Below are positions 44,541-53,425 of a stretch of DNA of 64,000 nucleotides, one piece after another. The stretch covers positions 62,001-126,000 of the forward strand of contig JADFMN010000002.1 in assembly GCA_022563855.1 (NCBI GenBank), written 5' to 3'. The translations under genes were made by a program, and so were the position numbers. This stretch comes from Armatimonadota bacterium (GTDB lineage Bacteria; Armatimonadota; Fimbriimonadia; Fimbriimonadales; Fimbriimonadaceae). Below the pieces are notes generated by a model. That model searched no databases, was not told the origin of the DNA, and was given only the letters and a program-made list of their open reading frames with translations. Each line of letters begins with the position of its first letter. Position 1 is the stretch's first letter.

Positions 44541-45769
44541 GGCAGCGGGGAAGCGCGTTCATCATGGCTCTAGTCGCGATCGTCGTGCTTGCCGCCGTTC
44601 TGGCGTCAGCGGCAGCGAATACGCGCACGATGTTGAAGGGCCAGGCGCACCGAATCGACGAGCAGCGAGCCGAGCGAATGGCAGAAGCCGCAATTCAGTT
44701 TGCGATCGCCCAGATGCTGACCGTCGATACCGCTACGGTCACATTCGATGACGATTGGGCGCTCATAGGCGAGGCCGGAGACGAAGCGATCTACGTTGGC
44801 GACGGATACTTTCGAGTCGAGATTATCGACGCAGGATCGCGGGTCAATCTCAATTTGGCGACCCGAGAGCAGTTCGAGATCCTAGGCCTCCTTCCAGACC
44901 AGATCGACTCCATCCTCGATTGGCGCGAGCCCGACTTGCAACCGCGCATCGAGGGCGCAAAGGACGAGTACTACAACGCTCTGACAGATCCGTACAACGT
45001 CAAGCTGGCCGACTTCGACACCGTAGACGAACTGCTGATGGTCAAGGGTATCGATGCGCAGACGCTGTACGAACCGCCGACCGAGACCAGCGGAGCGCTG
45101 ACCCTTCTCGGTGGCGCGGTCGAGGACTTGCCCCCGCTGTACGATATCTTCACCGTCGATTCCGAGTCGCCGAACGTGACGCCTTCAGGACAGCCGAAGC
45201 TGAACGTGAACACGGGCGCCGAGAACGAAATGGTCGACCTCGGCATACCGGAGGATTTGGCCGACGCCATCACCGATCGGCGGCGCGACGAAGGAACGTT
45301 TGCGTCGTGGGCCGAACTGTTTCAAGTTCCGGGCGTAACGCTGCAGAACGTCGACGTACTATTAGATATCTTGACGTTTGCGACGACTAACGAATCACGC
45401 GGGATGATCAACGTCAACACCGCGACCGAAGCGACGCTGTTCTCCATCCCGGGGCTGACTTCGGACATCATCCAAGCGATTCTCGACCGCCAAGGCACGT
45501 TCATCACGCTAGGCGACCTGGCGGGTATCCCCGGCATAACCCTTGACGCCCTCGGTGGGATCGCTGGCATGACAACGACCGGCTCCCAGTCGTTCGTGAT
45601 TCGCGCGATGGGCGTTTTCGGCGGCAGGTCGGTAGCCTTGCAGGCGTTTGTCGTGCTGGGCGAATTCGGCCCAGAAATCCGTCGCACAGTCCGGTTTCCG
45701 TTTGCTGACGTGGCGTTTCGCTGGGGCTGGAATGAGGAGGCCGGCTTCGATTCCGAGCTGATCAACTGA
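44537..45769 (+). CDS. gspK: Minor pseudopilin / tip protein, GspK-like
   Basis: 410 residues, overlapping gspJ by 4 bases. N-terminal RGSAFIMALVAIVVLAAVLA lacks the +5 Glu, as usual for GspK. Then the GspK region INLNLATREQFEILGLLP, DSILDWREPD, DELLMVKGID and helix-hairpin-helix blocks (NVNTATEATLFSIPGLT, LGDLAGIPGIT). It caps the pseudopilus. Confidence 0.9.
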   Translation: MRQRGSAFIMALVAIVVLAAVLASAAANTRTMLKGQAHRIDEQRAERMAEAAIQFAIAQMLTVDTATVTFDDDWALIGEAGDEAIYVGDGYFRVEIIDAGSRVNLNLATREQFEILGLLPDQIDSILDWREPDLQPRIEGAKDEYYNALTDPYNVKLADFDTVDELLMVKGIDAQTLYEPPTETSGALTLLGGAVEDLPPLYDIFTVDSESPNVTPSGQPKLNVNTGAENEMVDLGIPEDLADAITDRRRDEGTFASWAELFQVPGVTLQNVDVLLDILTFATTNESRGMINVNTATEATLFSIPGLTSDIIQAILDRQGTFITLGDLAGIPGITLDALGGIAGMTTTGSQSFVIRAMGVFGGRSVALQAFVVLGEFGPEIRRTVRFPFADVAFRWGWNEEAGFDSELIN

Positions 45770-45771
45770 CT

Positions 45772-47049
45772 ATGAGGGCTGACCAACCGATTCCCGTCAT
45801 TGAGTGGTCTCAGAACGGCGTACGGGCGTACGATCCGCTCGCCGATCAGACCGTCGTCGGTGCCGATGTCCGGGAGGCGCTGGCAAAGATCGGTTCGCCG
45901 CCGGTTGTTGGGCTTTGCCTCGGCAGACGCGCGTCCTTCGTGCGGGAGTTCTACACTCCGAACGTGTCGCGCCAAGACGCACGCACTGTTATTCAGCTCC
46001 AGCTCAAGCAGCTGTTCCCGCTTGATCCAGCGGACGTCGCGTTCGACTTTTGGCCCAGCGAAGAGCTGACGTCCGAAGGCAGAATCACGACGGTCGCCGC
46101 TGCATCGGGCGAAACGTTGCGCGCGGCGCGCAAGGCCGTCGAAGAGGCGGGGGCAAAGATCGCGTGGAGCGCTCCTTCCGCAGTCGGCTCTGCCAGCCTA
46201 GCTGGAGACAGCGCTGAAGCGGTGATCGTTGACGCGCACAACGGCGACCTGACGTTGGACGTCGTCAAGCGCGGGAAGGTCGTGCACAGCAGGATCGTCA
46301 CTGATCCCGGAGACGTCGATGGGCGAAATGCCGAGTTGGAGCGCACTATCGCGGCAGCTAGCCTCAATGGTGCTACTGTGCTCGTCGCATCCGGTGTCGA
46401 CCTTGGAAGCGATACCACCCGGACGGATAGCAGCGCGTTGAAGGCGATGGCGTCGCACTCTGCGGGCTTGCTCGACATCGAGCTGCCCGAGCACTATGCC
46501 AAGCGGGTCAAACGATCGATCCAAAACCGGGCGCGCCTCGCGGTTTTTTCTTGGGCCGCCGTGTTGATCGTCGGGACGTTCTTCTATTTAGGCCGGTACG
46601 ACGCGGCAAAGGTCATCTCCGACGCGACCGTAGTTGCGAACAGGCGCCAGTCGAGCGCCGAGAGTGCGCTCGCCGGCAGGCGGGATAGCCTCAACTCCGC
46701 GACGCGCAAGGTCAGCGTGCTGAATCAGGCGTTCGCTCCGTCGCAGCCGGCGGTCGATGTTCTGACGCTGGTGTCGAACTCGATGCCGGAAGGAGCATGG
46801 CTGACCGGCCTGACCTGGGAGAGGGGCAAGCCCATCCAGATTCGCGGCACCGCGCTGAACAGGGATCTCGTGTCCGGGCTGATCGCCAGCCTCGCCTTGA
46901 ACGAGCGATTGCGCGATGTTGAGCTGCAGTATGCGAACGACGGCGAAATAGAAACCACACCGGTCGTGCAGTTCAACGTGACCGCGCACGTCGTCGGCAA
47001 CCTGCCGCTCGCCGAGACGACGAGGAAAGCTAGGAGGACGCGACGATGA
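45772..47049 (+). CDS. gspL: GspL/PilM-PilN-like fusion
   Basis: 425 residues. The N-terminal actin-like part (about 1-235: VVGLCLGRRASFVREFYTP, QLQLKQLFPLDPADVAFDF, EAVIVDAHNGDLTLDVVKRG) resembles PilM or the cytoplasmic part of GspL. One membrane helix (about 253-272: LAVFSWAAVLIVGTFFYLGR), then a periplasmic coiled coil and PilN-like fold (VLTLVSNSMPEGAWLTGLTW, IQIRGTALNRDLVSGLIASL). So L/PilM and PilN are in one chain. It links the ATPase to the periplasm. Confidence 0.85.
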   Translation: MRADQPIPVIEWSQNGVRAYDPLADQTVVGADVREALAKIGSPPVVGLCLGRRASFVREFYTPNVSRQDARTVIQLQLKQLFPLDPADVAFDFWPSEELTSEGRITTVAAASGETLRAARKAVEEAGAKIAWSAPSAVGSASLAGDSAEAVIVDAHNGDLTLDVVKRGKVVHSRIVTDPGDVDGRNAELERTIAAASLNGATVLVASGVDLGSDTTRTDSSALKAMASHSAGLLDIELPEHYAKRVKRSIQNRARLAVFSWAAVLIVGTFFYLGRYDAAKVISDATVVANRRQSSAESALAGRRDSLNSATRKVSVLNQAFAPSQPAVDVLTLVSNSMPEGAWLTGLTWERGKPIQIRGTALNRDLVSGLIASLALNERLRDVELQYANDGEIETTPVVQFNVTAHVVGNLPLAETTRKARRTRR

Positions 47050-47573
47050 TGCCAAAAGCCAAGATGTATAGCCTCGCGACGATTGCGGCGGCAGTCGTCC
47101 TCGTTGTCGTCGTGGCGGCCGAGGTCCTCGTGTCGAAGCCGGTGGCCGAAATCGACGACGGCTCGCGCGCCGCAGATCTGCAAAAAACAGGACGTGACAC
47201 GGAGAACCTGCAGGCAGATCTCGTCGATGCGACTGCTGAGGTTTCGAAGCTCACCTGGTATCTGACGGTTGACGAGATCGCTCCCGCTGCGATGAAATGG
47301 GTGACCGAGCACGCGGGCGAGCACTTCATCGAAGTCAGCTCGTTCAGGCCGCAGAGAAGGACGGACGTCGACGGCCTTGTCCAACTCAACTACCTCGTGA
47401 TCGCCGAGGGCGCTTTTCCCGACATGATGGATTTCGTGCGGGCGTTCGAGGATGAAGATAGCCTCATGGCCGTGAAGCTGGTGCAGCTCTCCGGCGTCGA
47501 TGGGGTCACGGACAGGGTCAGGGCGACGATCGGCATCGCCACGTTCGTCGAGGGAGCGACCGATGAAAAGTAA
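47046..47573 (+). CDS. gspM: GspM/PilO-like protein
   Basis: 175 residues, overlapping the previous gene by 4 bases. One N-terminal helix (ATIAAAVVLVVVVAAEVLV), a coiled-coil segment (DLQKTGRDTENLQADLVDA) and a ferredoxin-like part (IEVSSFRPQRR, LNYLVIAEGAFPDMMDFVRA). PilO/GspM partner of the preceding protein. Confidence 0.8.
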   Translation: MMPKAKMYSLATIAAAVVLVVVVAAEVLVSKPVAEIDDGSRAADLQKTGRDTENLQADLVDATAEVSKLTWYLTVDEIAPAAMKWVTEHAGEHFIEVSSFRPQRRTDVDGLVQLNYLVIAEGAFPDMMDFVRAFEDEDSLMAVKLVQLSGVDGVTDRVRATIGIATFVEGATDEK

Positions 47574-48207
47574 GTACACGAGGCCGCTTGTCTGGCTGGG
47601 AGTGCTGGTTATCGCCGCCCTCGGCTTGTGGCTCACGAGAAATACTGGGACGGACGGTTTGACGGCCAAATCCCGCACCGCTTCCAGCGCCAACAGCGAC
47701 CTGCCGGATGGCTTCACGCAGGAAGATTTCGATGCTAGGTTCGAAAGACTGAACGAAGAGCTGAAGAATGCGTTCTACCCGGTAGTAGCGCGGGCAGGAT
47801 CGGGCTTTGGCGGCGGGCTGGCGCCGAACGAGATTCCGGCGTCGTATACTGGCGGTGAGGCTGGCTGGTTCTATACAGGCTCGTTTTACGTGGACGGCGT
47901 TCCCCTTGCCGTACTCGAGAACCTGGCGACGGACGAGGGACTGTACCTATATGTGGGCGAAAAAGTGAAGGAAGCGACGATAACGAAGATCGCGCCTTCG
48001 TACATAGAGATACGGGGAATTGGCGGTCAGGAGAAGCGGTTGAACCTGATGGGCGGCCCGGACGAGTCCGACGACCTCTTTGAGGGAGCGATTATTGAGC
48101 CCGTGAGGCCGGACGTTGCCGGTTTTCTTGGGACAGACGAATTGAACGGTGTAAACTTTGAACTCGAATCGGGTTCGGACAGAATTGAGGATACTAATGA
48201 GAACTAA
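47563..48207 (+). CDS. GspC/PilP-like protein
   Basis: 214 residues from ATG 47563, overlapping gspM by 11 bases. Signal-anchor helix PLVWLGVLVIAALGLWL, a flexible linker, then a small beta domain (AGWFYTGSFYVDGVPLAVLE, GLYLYVGEKVKEATITKIAP, YIEIRGIGGQEKRLNLMGG) of the GspC HR/PilP type, which docks to the secretin N0 domain. The secretin follows directly. Confidence 0.75.
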   Translation: MKSKYTRPLVWLGVLVIAALGLWLTRNTGTDGLTAKSRTASSANSDLPDGFTQEDFDARFERLNEELKNAFYPVVARAGSGFGGGLAPNEIPASYTGGEAGWFYTGSFYVDGVPLAVLENLATDEGLYLYVGEKVKEATITKIAPSYIEIRGIGGQEKRLNLMGGPDESDDLFEGAIIEPVRPDVAGFLGTDELNGVNFELESGSDRIEDTNEN

Positions 48208-50527
48208 GTTGATGTTGTTGCTGCTGGCGTTGGCCGTCTTTGTGCCGATGCAGGCCCTCGCCCAGTTTGGCGATGGCGGGAACATGCAAGGCACTCCCGT
48301 GTGGGAGCAGTTCGAACTGGACAAAGATAAGCGGATCACGATGAACTTCCGCAAGGCGAGCGTAGACAGCGTAATCCTGCTGTTGGCCCGCGAATCGGGC
48401 GTCACGATCGTCAAGGATCCGAAGCTGACTGAAAAGGTGACTCTGATCACTCCTAAGCCAGTCTCGCTCGCAGAGGCGTTCGCAACGCTGAACGCCCAGC
48501 TCAAGCTGATGAACTACGAACTCGCCAAGGATGAGGGCGTCATGGTGATCCGGGCGCGTCAGCAGCGCGGCGGCGGGATGGACGAAGACGCGATCCGTCG
48601 CATGATCGAAGGTGCTGGTCAGAACCGCGACAACAACGTGCTCAAGGTGTATCGCATTCAGTACGCCAACGCGAGCGCGGTCGCACGCGTGGTCAACGAC
48701 GTCTTCCTCCAGCAGGATCAGACCAATCCGTTCGTTCAGATGTTTAGCCGAGGTCGCGGCGGTCGCGGCGGTCGCGGGGGCTTCTCGTTCCGCGGCCAGA
48801 GTTCCGGTTCGCAGACTGGCGCGACGGTTCGCGCATCGTCAGACGACTTCAGCAACACCGTAATCGTCAACGCTCCGCGCGACAAGCAGCTAGAAGTCGA
48901 GGCGCTGATCGAGGAGATCGATCAGCAGACCGAGACTCCGCAGACCGTCAAGGTTTATCCGCTTGAGTTCGCGCTGGCAGAGAACGTCGTGCCGACGATC
49001 CAGAGCGTCATGGCGGCGAATGAGACAACCGGGCGGGGCGGACAGTCGGGGAACGCGGACTTTTTCAGCCGGATCAGCAGATTGCGCAGCGGCGTGACGG
49101 CAGGCGGTTCGGTCATCGCCGACGTGCGCACGAACTCGCTCATCATCACGGCGACCGACCAGAACCATGAGACGCTGGCCCAGGTCATCAGCGAGTTGGA
49201 CCACGACGTGCCATACGTCGCCACGACGTTCGTATTCCCGCTCGACAATGCGCGGGCGGACGATGTCGCAGAGCTTCTGAACCAGGCGTTCCAGCAGCAG
49301 CGCGGCGGGAACCGTGGAGGAACAAACCGCGGCACCACGAATCGTGGAACCCAAAGCAACCGAAACAACCGAAACCAAGGTAATCGCGGTGGTGGCGGAG
49401 GCGGTCGGGGAGTGGAAGGCTCGAACTCGCTCGAGTACGAGTTGGAAGACCCCGATCTCGACTACGGCGAGCTGCTGACGATGGTCACATACGGTGGCGG
49501 AGGCGGATTCGGCCAGGCGCAGAACCAGGGCGGAGTCGGGAGAGGGCTCGGCGGGCAGGTTATCAACACGTTGCAGGCGCAGGGCCAGGTCACGATCATC
49601 GCAGACCCAAACACCAACAGCCTGATCGTCATCGGCTCGCCCGAAATCGCAGAGATGGTCCGCAACCTGCTGTCCCAGCTCGACAGAATCCCCGAGCAGG
49701 TGATGATCGAGACGATCATTGTCGAGGCAACCCTCGACGAGAGCACGAAGCTCGGAGTCGAGTGGAGCTTGGTCAGCGGCAACTTCCTGGGCAGCGGTGC
49801 CACCGGCCTTGGCGAGACCGACTTCGGGCTCGGCAACCAGAATCCGCCCGCACAAGGGTTCCGCTACACCGTTACTGGCGGTAATTTGGGCGTTTTCCTG
49901 AACGCGCTGCAGACCGATGAGAAGTTCAAGGTGCTGTCCACTCCGCGCATCTTCACGTCGAACAACGTCGAGGCCGAGATCAACATCAGCCAGAGCGTGC
50001 CGTTCATCGTGAGCCAGCGCGTGGACGTCAACGGCAACTTCATATTCAACTACTCCTTCCAAGACGTTGGAATCGTTCTGACGGTCACTCCGCACATCTC
50101 CGCCAACGGCATGGTGACGCTCGACGTGGTCCAGACGGCCAACGATCTGCAGGGCTTCACCGACTTCAACGCTCCGATCGTCAATCAGCGAATGGCAAGA
50201 ACGACTGTCAGCGTAATGGACGGCGAGACGATCATTCTTGGCGGCATCATGCGCAGCCAAGTGCGGACGACCGTCAAGAAGATTCCGATCCTCGGCGACA
50301 TTCCGATCCTCGGTCAACTGTTCAGATCGACGGACAAGCGGGAAGAGATGACCGAACTGATCGTCTTCCTGACGCCGCGCGTGGTTCGCAGCCCTGAGGA
50401 CGCCGAGCGATTGAGGAGGGATTCGGTCGACAGGCTTTCCGATCAGTCGAAATCTGATTATAACAAGGTGCGCCCGCCGAAGACGGGCGGCGACGACAAG
50501 AAAACAGGCAACGGAAATGGCAACTAA
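48197..50527 (+). CDS. gspD: Secretin
   Basis: 776 residues from ATG 48197 with signal peptide LMLLLLALAVFVPMQALAQ; a longer in-frame start is rejected. N0/N-domain repeats (ASVDSVILLLARESGVTIVK, VYRIQYANASAVARVVNDVF, VYPLEFALAENVVPTIQSVM, TFVFPLDNARADDVAELLNQ). The secretin core has VQRV-type beta regions (LSTPRIFTSNNVEAEINISQ, VGIVLTVTPHI, GGIMRSQVRTTVKKIPILGD, LTELIVFLTPRVV-like). Two low-complexity inserts, RG-rich at about 195-215 and RG/N-rich at about 370-430, are unusual. It forms the outer-membrane channel. Confidence 0.95.
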   Translation: MRTKLMLLLLALAVFVPMQALAQFGDGGNMQGTPVWEQFELDKDKRITMNFRKASVDSVILLLARESGVTIVKDPKLTEKVTLITPKPVSLAEAFATLNAQLKLMNYELAKDEGVMVIRARQQRGGGMDEDAIRRMIEGAGQNRDNNVLKVYRIQYANASAVARVVNDVFLQQDQTNPFVQMFSRGRGGRGGRGGFSFRGQSSGSQTGATVRASSDDFSNTVIVNAPRDKQLEVEALIEEIDQQTETPQTVKVYPLEFALAENVVPTIQSVMAANETTGRGGQSGNADFFSRISRLRSGVTAGGSVIADVRTNSLIITATDQNHETLAQVISELDHDVPYVATTFVFPLDNARADDVAELLNQAFQQQRGGNRGGTNRGTTNRGTQSNRNNRNQGNRGGGGGGRGVEGSNSLEYELEDPDLDYGELLTMVTYGGGGGFGQAQNQGGVGRGLGGQVINTLQAQGQVTIIADPNTNSLIVIGSPEIAEMVRNLLSQLDRIPEQVMIETIIVEATLDESTKLGVEWSLVSGNFLGSGATGLGETDFGLGNQNPPAQGFRYTVTGGNLGVFLNALQTDEKFKVLSTPRIFTSNNVEAEINISQSVPFIVSQRVDVNGNFIFNYSFQDVGIVLTVTPHISANGMVTLDVVQTANDLQGFTDFNAPIVNQRMARTTVSVMDGETIILGGIMRSQVRTTVKKIPILGDIPILGQLFRSTDKREEMTELIVFLTPRVVRSPEDAERLRRDSVDRLSDQSKSDYNKVRPPKTGGDDKKTGNGNGN

Positions 50528-51338
50528 AACTATTGTAATCGTCGCGATGATCGCGGCTCTGTTGATGACGGCAACGGCGTTCGCCCAGCGCGGCGGTGAC
50601 CGTGGTCAGCGACGCGGCGGCGATCAGGGCGGTCGCATGCGCGGCGGCAACTTCCAGATGATGGGTCAAAGAGGAATGAGGAGCGAGGCGGAGCTTCTCA
50701 ACCGCTCAGATGTGCAGAAGGACATCAAATTGACCGCCGACCAGAAGACCAAGTTGGAAGCCCTGCGCGAGGAGCTAGGAGAAGCGATGCGCGCTCGCTT
50801 CGCTGGCGGGCGCGGCGGTCGCGATGGCGGCGGCAGCGGCGGCGGTACCTTCGATAGGGAGGCGATGCGAGAGGAGATGGACGCCGTCCGCAAGGAGGTC
50901 AACGAAAAGACGAAGGCCATCCTCACCGATGAGCAGTGGACTCGCCTCGGTCAGATCAGGATTCAGCTGGCCAGCGTTAGAGCCGTGATGGATCCTGAGA
51001 TCGAAAAGAAGCTTGGCCTGAAGGCTACGCAGAAGATCGAGATCAACAAGCTCAACGAAGCGTTGAACCAAGCCAACGGGCAGATTCGCAGCAACGGCCG
51101 TGAAAACGGCATCGATTCGGCGCAGATTAACGCCGAAATTGCCAAGAACAACGAGATCATGAACGCTGAGATCGACAAGGTCTTGACGAAAGAGCAGCTT
51201 GCGATCTGGAGCGAAATGAAGGGCAAGCCGTTCGAGGCCGATCCGAACATCCAGACAAGGGGTGGTGCCGGGTTCGGTCGCGGAGGCGATCGGACAGGCG
51301 GCGGCGGTCGCGGTGGCGGCTCCACCGGCGGCGGATAG
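50517..51338 (+). CDS. Spy/LTXXQ-like periplasmic protein, RGG-rich
   Basis: 273 residues; ATG overlaps the gspD stop by 11 bases. Signal peptide KTIVIVAMIAALLMTATAFA. Helical LTXXQ-type repeats: KLTADQKTKLEALREE, AILTDEQWTRLGQIRIQL, VLTKEQLAIWSEMKG, as in Spy/CpxP chaperone-like proteins. It has three Gly-Arg-rich blocks (about 22-45, 95-110, 250-273) like those in the secretin encoded just before. Last gene of the secretion operon; its role may be to assist secretion, which is inferred from position. Confidence 0.75.
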   Translation: MATKTIVIVAMIAALLMTATAFAQRGGDRGQRRGGDQGGRMRGGNFQMMGQRGMRSEAELLNRSDVQKDIKLTADQKTKLEALREELGEAMRARFAGGRGGRDGGGSGGGTFDREAMREEMDAVRKEVNEKTKAILTDEQWTRLGQIRIQLASVRAVMDPEIEKKLGLKATQKIEINKLNEALNQANGQIRSNGRENGIDSAQINAEIAKNNEIMNAEIDKVLTKEQLAIWSEMKGKPFEADPNIQTRGGAGFGRGGDRTGGGGRGGGSTGGG

Positions 51339-51361
51339 TCTTCGCAACTACTGCTCTGGGA

Positions 51362-51398
51362 AGCCTCACCGCTTAGTGCCGTGAGGCTGCTTGTTTTT
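51362..51398 (+). terminator. Rho-independent terminator of the secretion operon
   Basis: AGCCTCAC (51362-51369) pairs with GTGAGGCT (51381-51388) across an 11-base loop and is followed by GCTTGTTTTT. It lies 24 bases after the stop of the last gene in the gspE-gspD operon. Confidence 0.85.
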
Positions 51399-51499
51399 GG
51401 TGCGCCGAGCTCCTTGCGGTCGATGACTTGATTGAGCAGACGGGCACGCCTAACGCGAGGAACTCGCTTTCGTGCGCCCAGGCCGTTTGCTCGCGGGGA

Positions 51500-52906
51500 T
51501 CATCCGGCGCGACGCTGTAAATTCGCTTGGGTATTGTCAGAGTACTCTGCCATGAGCTCCTCGATTTCTGGAAGTATCTCCAAGAAATGTTCGACGAGCT
51601 GCGGATCGAGGTGGATGCCAGCGAGGTTCCTTAGTTCTTTCACGGCCTCATCGACGCCCCATGCCTGCTTGTAGGGACGGGAGGATACAAGCGCATCGAA
51701 GACGTCGCAGACCGCGCAAATGCGGCCGGACAACGGGATGTCGCTTTCCCTTAAGCCACTCGGATAGCCGGTGCCGTTCCACTTTTCGTGATGGGTCAAC
51801 GCGATCTGCTCGGCCATTTCGATGAGAGAGTGATCGCTGCCGGCGAGAATGTTGGCGCCTATGATCGGGTGCTTTCTAATGATCGCAAGCTCCTCATCGC
51901 TCAATTTGCCGGGTTTAAGAAGAATTTTGTCAGGGATGCCGATCTTCCCTATGTCGTGCATCGGACTGGCCTGACGCAACAGCTTGCATTCCTCTGTTGC
52001 TAGGCCAACCGCCCGCCCGAGCGCCTCACAGAAGAGGCTTATTCGTATGATATGGAAACCGGTCTTATCGTCGCGACACTCTACAGCGCGGACAAGTCGA
52101 TCTATCAATTCAGACTTGCTTTTCTCCAGCTGTTCCTCGGCGTGCACCCTCTCCGTTATGTCCTCGACTAAGACGAGATACCGGCTCTCTTTCCAACGGG
52201 ATTCTAAGGTGCTAGACCAGAACCATCTCGAGTGTCCAGGCGACCCATTTGTGCCCTCGCTCCGAGAGTGGTGTACCGCACATGAAGCGTCTCCTTTTCC
52301 CAGCTGTTCTAAGACCTTTTTCGCCTCGTTGCTGTCGTCGTCCCCAAAAAATATGCCAGGAAGGTCGAACAAGTTCTTTCCGACCACCTCTTCGCCTCCG
52401 AATCCGAAGATTGACTCGGCAGAGCCAGCCCAGATCCGAATTTCGAAGTCGTCATACATTTCGATGACTCCGAGCGGTGTGTTGCCCAGATGATTCTGCA
52501 GCGTCTCTGCGGTGCGGTTGACCTTGTTGCGCAACGCTCCTGCCATGATGCCGAGAACCGGAGCGGCAGTAGCAAGGAACACCGCATGCACGCAGATCAA
52601 CGCGTCCGTGTCGTGTTGCGGGTGCCGGCTAGCTACCATGAATAAGGCGTACGCCACGGCGATCAAACTGCTGAGCACGCCTGACTCGAGGCCTGCAACG
52701 AAACCCGAGACGATGACTGCCACCAGAACGATGGGCGCAGCTTCCGGATATCCGGAAAACGTGGTAGTGAGAACCTCTACTATCGCGACGCCAACCAGCA
52801 CGGCGATCGGTGCGAGCACCTTGCGCCACAGAGCGCGACCTTTGCCCCTAGACATAAAGCCATCGCGCGGCCGGATCGACCTTCCGTCAAAAACCCTTGA
52901 ATTCAT
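51500..52906 (-). CDS. Membrane PAS/HD-GYP cyclic-di-GMP phosphodiesterase
   Basis: 468 residues. About four membrane helices at the N-terminus (APIAVLVGVAIVEVLTT, APIVLVAVIVSGFVAG, GVLSSLIAVAYALFMVA, AVFLATAAPVLGIMAG), a PAS-like domain (about 145-255: GVIEMYDDFEIRIWAGSAES, VLVEDITERVHAEEQLEKS) and an HD-GYP domain with HDIGKIGIPD, KHPIIGANIL, HHEKWNGTGYP and VFDALVSSRPYK. The key GYP is intact, so it should degrade c-di-GMP in response to a signal. It stands alone, convergent with the secretion operon. Confidence 0.93.
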   Translation of the reverse strand: MNSRVFDGRSIRPRDGFMSRGKGRALWRKVLAPIAVLVGVAIVEVLTTTFSGYPEAAPIVLVAVIVSGFVAGLESGVLSSLIAVAYALFMVASRHPQHDTDALICVHAVFLATAAPVLGIMAGALRNKVNRTAETLQNHLGNTPLGVIEMYDDFEIRIWAGSAESIFGFGGEEVVGKNLFDLPGIFFGDDDSNEAKKVLEQLGKGDASCAVHHSRSEGTNGSPGHSRWFWSSTLESRWKESRYLVLVEDITERVHAEEQLEKSKSELIDRLVRAVECRDDKTGFHIIRISLFCEALGRAVGLATEECKLLRQASPMHDIGKIGIPDKILLKPGKLSDEELAIIRKHPIIGANILAGSDHSLIEMAEQIALTHHEKWNGTGYPSGLRESDIPLSGRICAVCDVFDALVSSRPYKQAWGVDEAVKELRNLAGIHLDPQLVEHFLEILPEIEELMAEYSDNTQANLQRRAG

Positions 52907-53254
52907 AACAGAGAAGAGCTCCGATGATTATTATCGGACGTTACTCCACTGTCTATTAGGGAAATGATACGTCCAGGCTCGCACTGAGCCTGCCGATTGT
53001 CAGCTTTGACCGACCTTCCACCCGCAAGCGCAGGCATCGGAGGGGCGGCCAGACGCACCCGTGTACTACGGTCTATCCGCTCTGGCCTGCCAAGAAAGCC
53101 CGAGCAGCCGATAACGAGAAGGTCCATAGGAAGGAGGGTGCCTGCGGCGACGGTGCGCCGCCGAGAGTCCGGCCCGTTTCCCGCTCGGCTGGCAAATTCG
53201 ACGGAATCTCACCCTTATCAGGGCACCGCGAGTGTCAGCCTGCAGGCGTCAGGG
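52907..53254. other. Intergenic region before repeat copy A
   Basis: No credible gene. It includes the HD-GYP promoter region and a stretch with short GTGTCAGCC-type units near 53230, related to the repeat that follows at 53255. Confidence 0.4.
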
Positions 53255-53425
53255 AACCGCGCGACAGTTCCCAAGTCCCTCCCCCGGCCTGTCAGCTTCC
53301 GACGCCGACCACCTCCGTGGCCGGGGGAGGTTAGGTGGGGGCCACACCCCTTTTTTAACTGGCAGAACCCCACGCGTGTCAGCCCCCGCGTGTCAGCTCC
53401 CGGCGAACGTCAGTCCCCGCGCGAC
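53255..53425. repeat. Stem-loop repeat element, copy A
   Basis: About 170 bases that align with 55161-55330 in the same orientation. A perfect 12-bp inverted repeat (CCTCCCCCGGCC, 53278-53289; GGCCGGGGGAGG, 53319-53330) is followed by tandem GTGTCAGCCCCCGCG-like units. The right end enters the DUF4091 gene: the stop and final codons (SRGD) of that gene lie in the repeat. Confidence 0.8.

Noticed and set aside
48752-48790. Tandem GGTCGCGGC units as a DNA repeat
   Set aside because: They encode an Arg-Gly run inside the secretin, so low-complexity coding explains them.
48890-50317. 475-codon antisense frame opposite gspD
   Set aside because: Shadow frame; the secretin is well supported on the plus strand.
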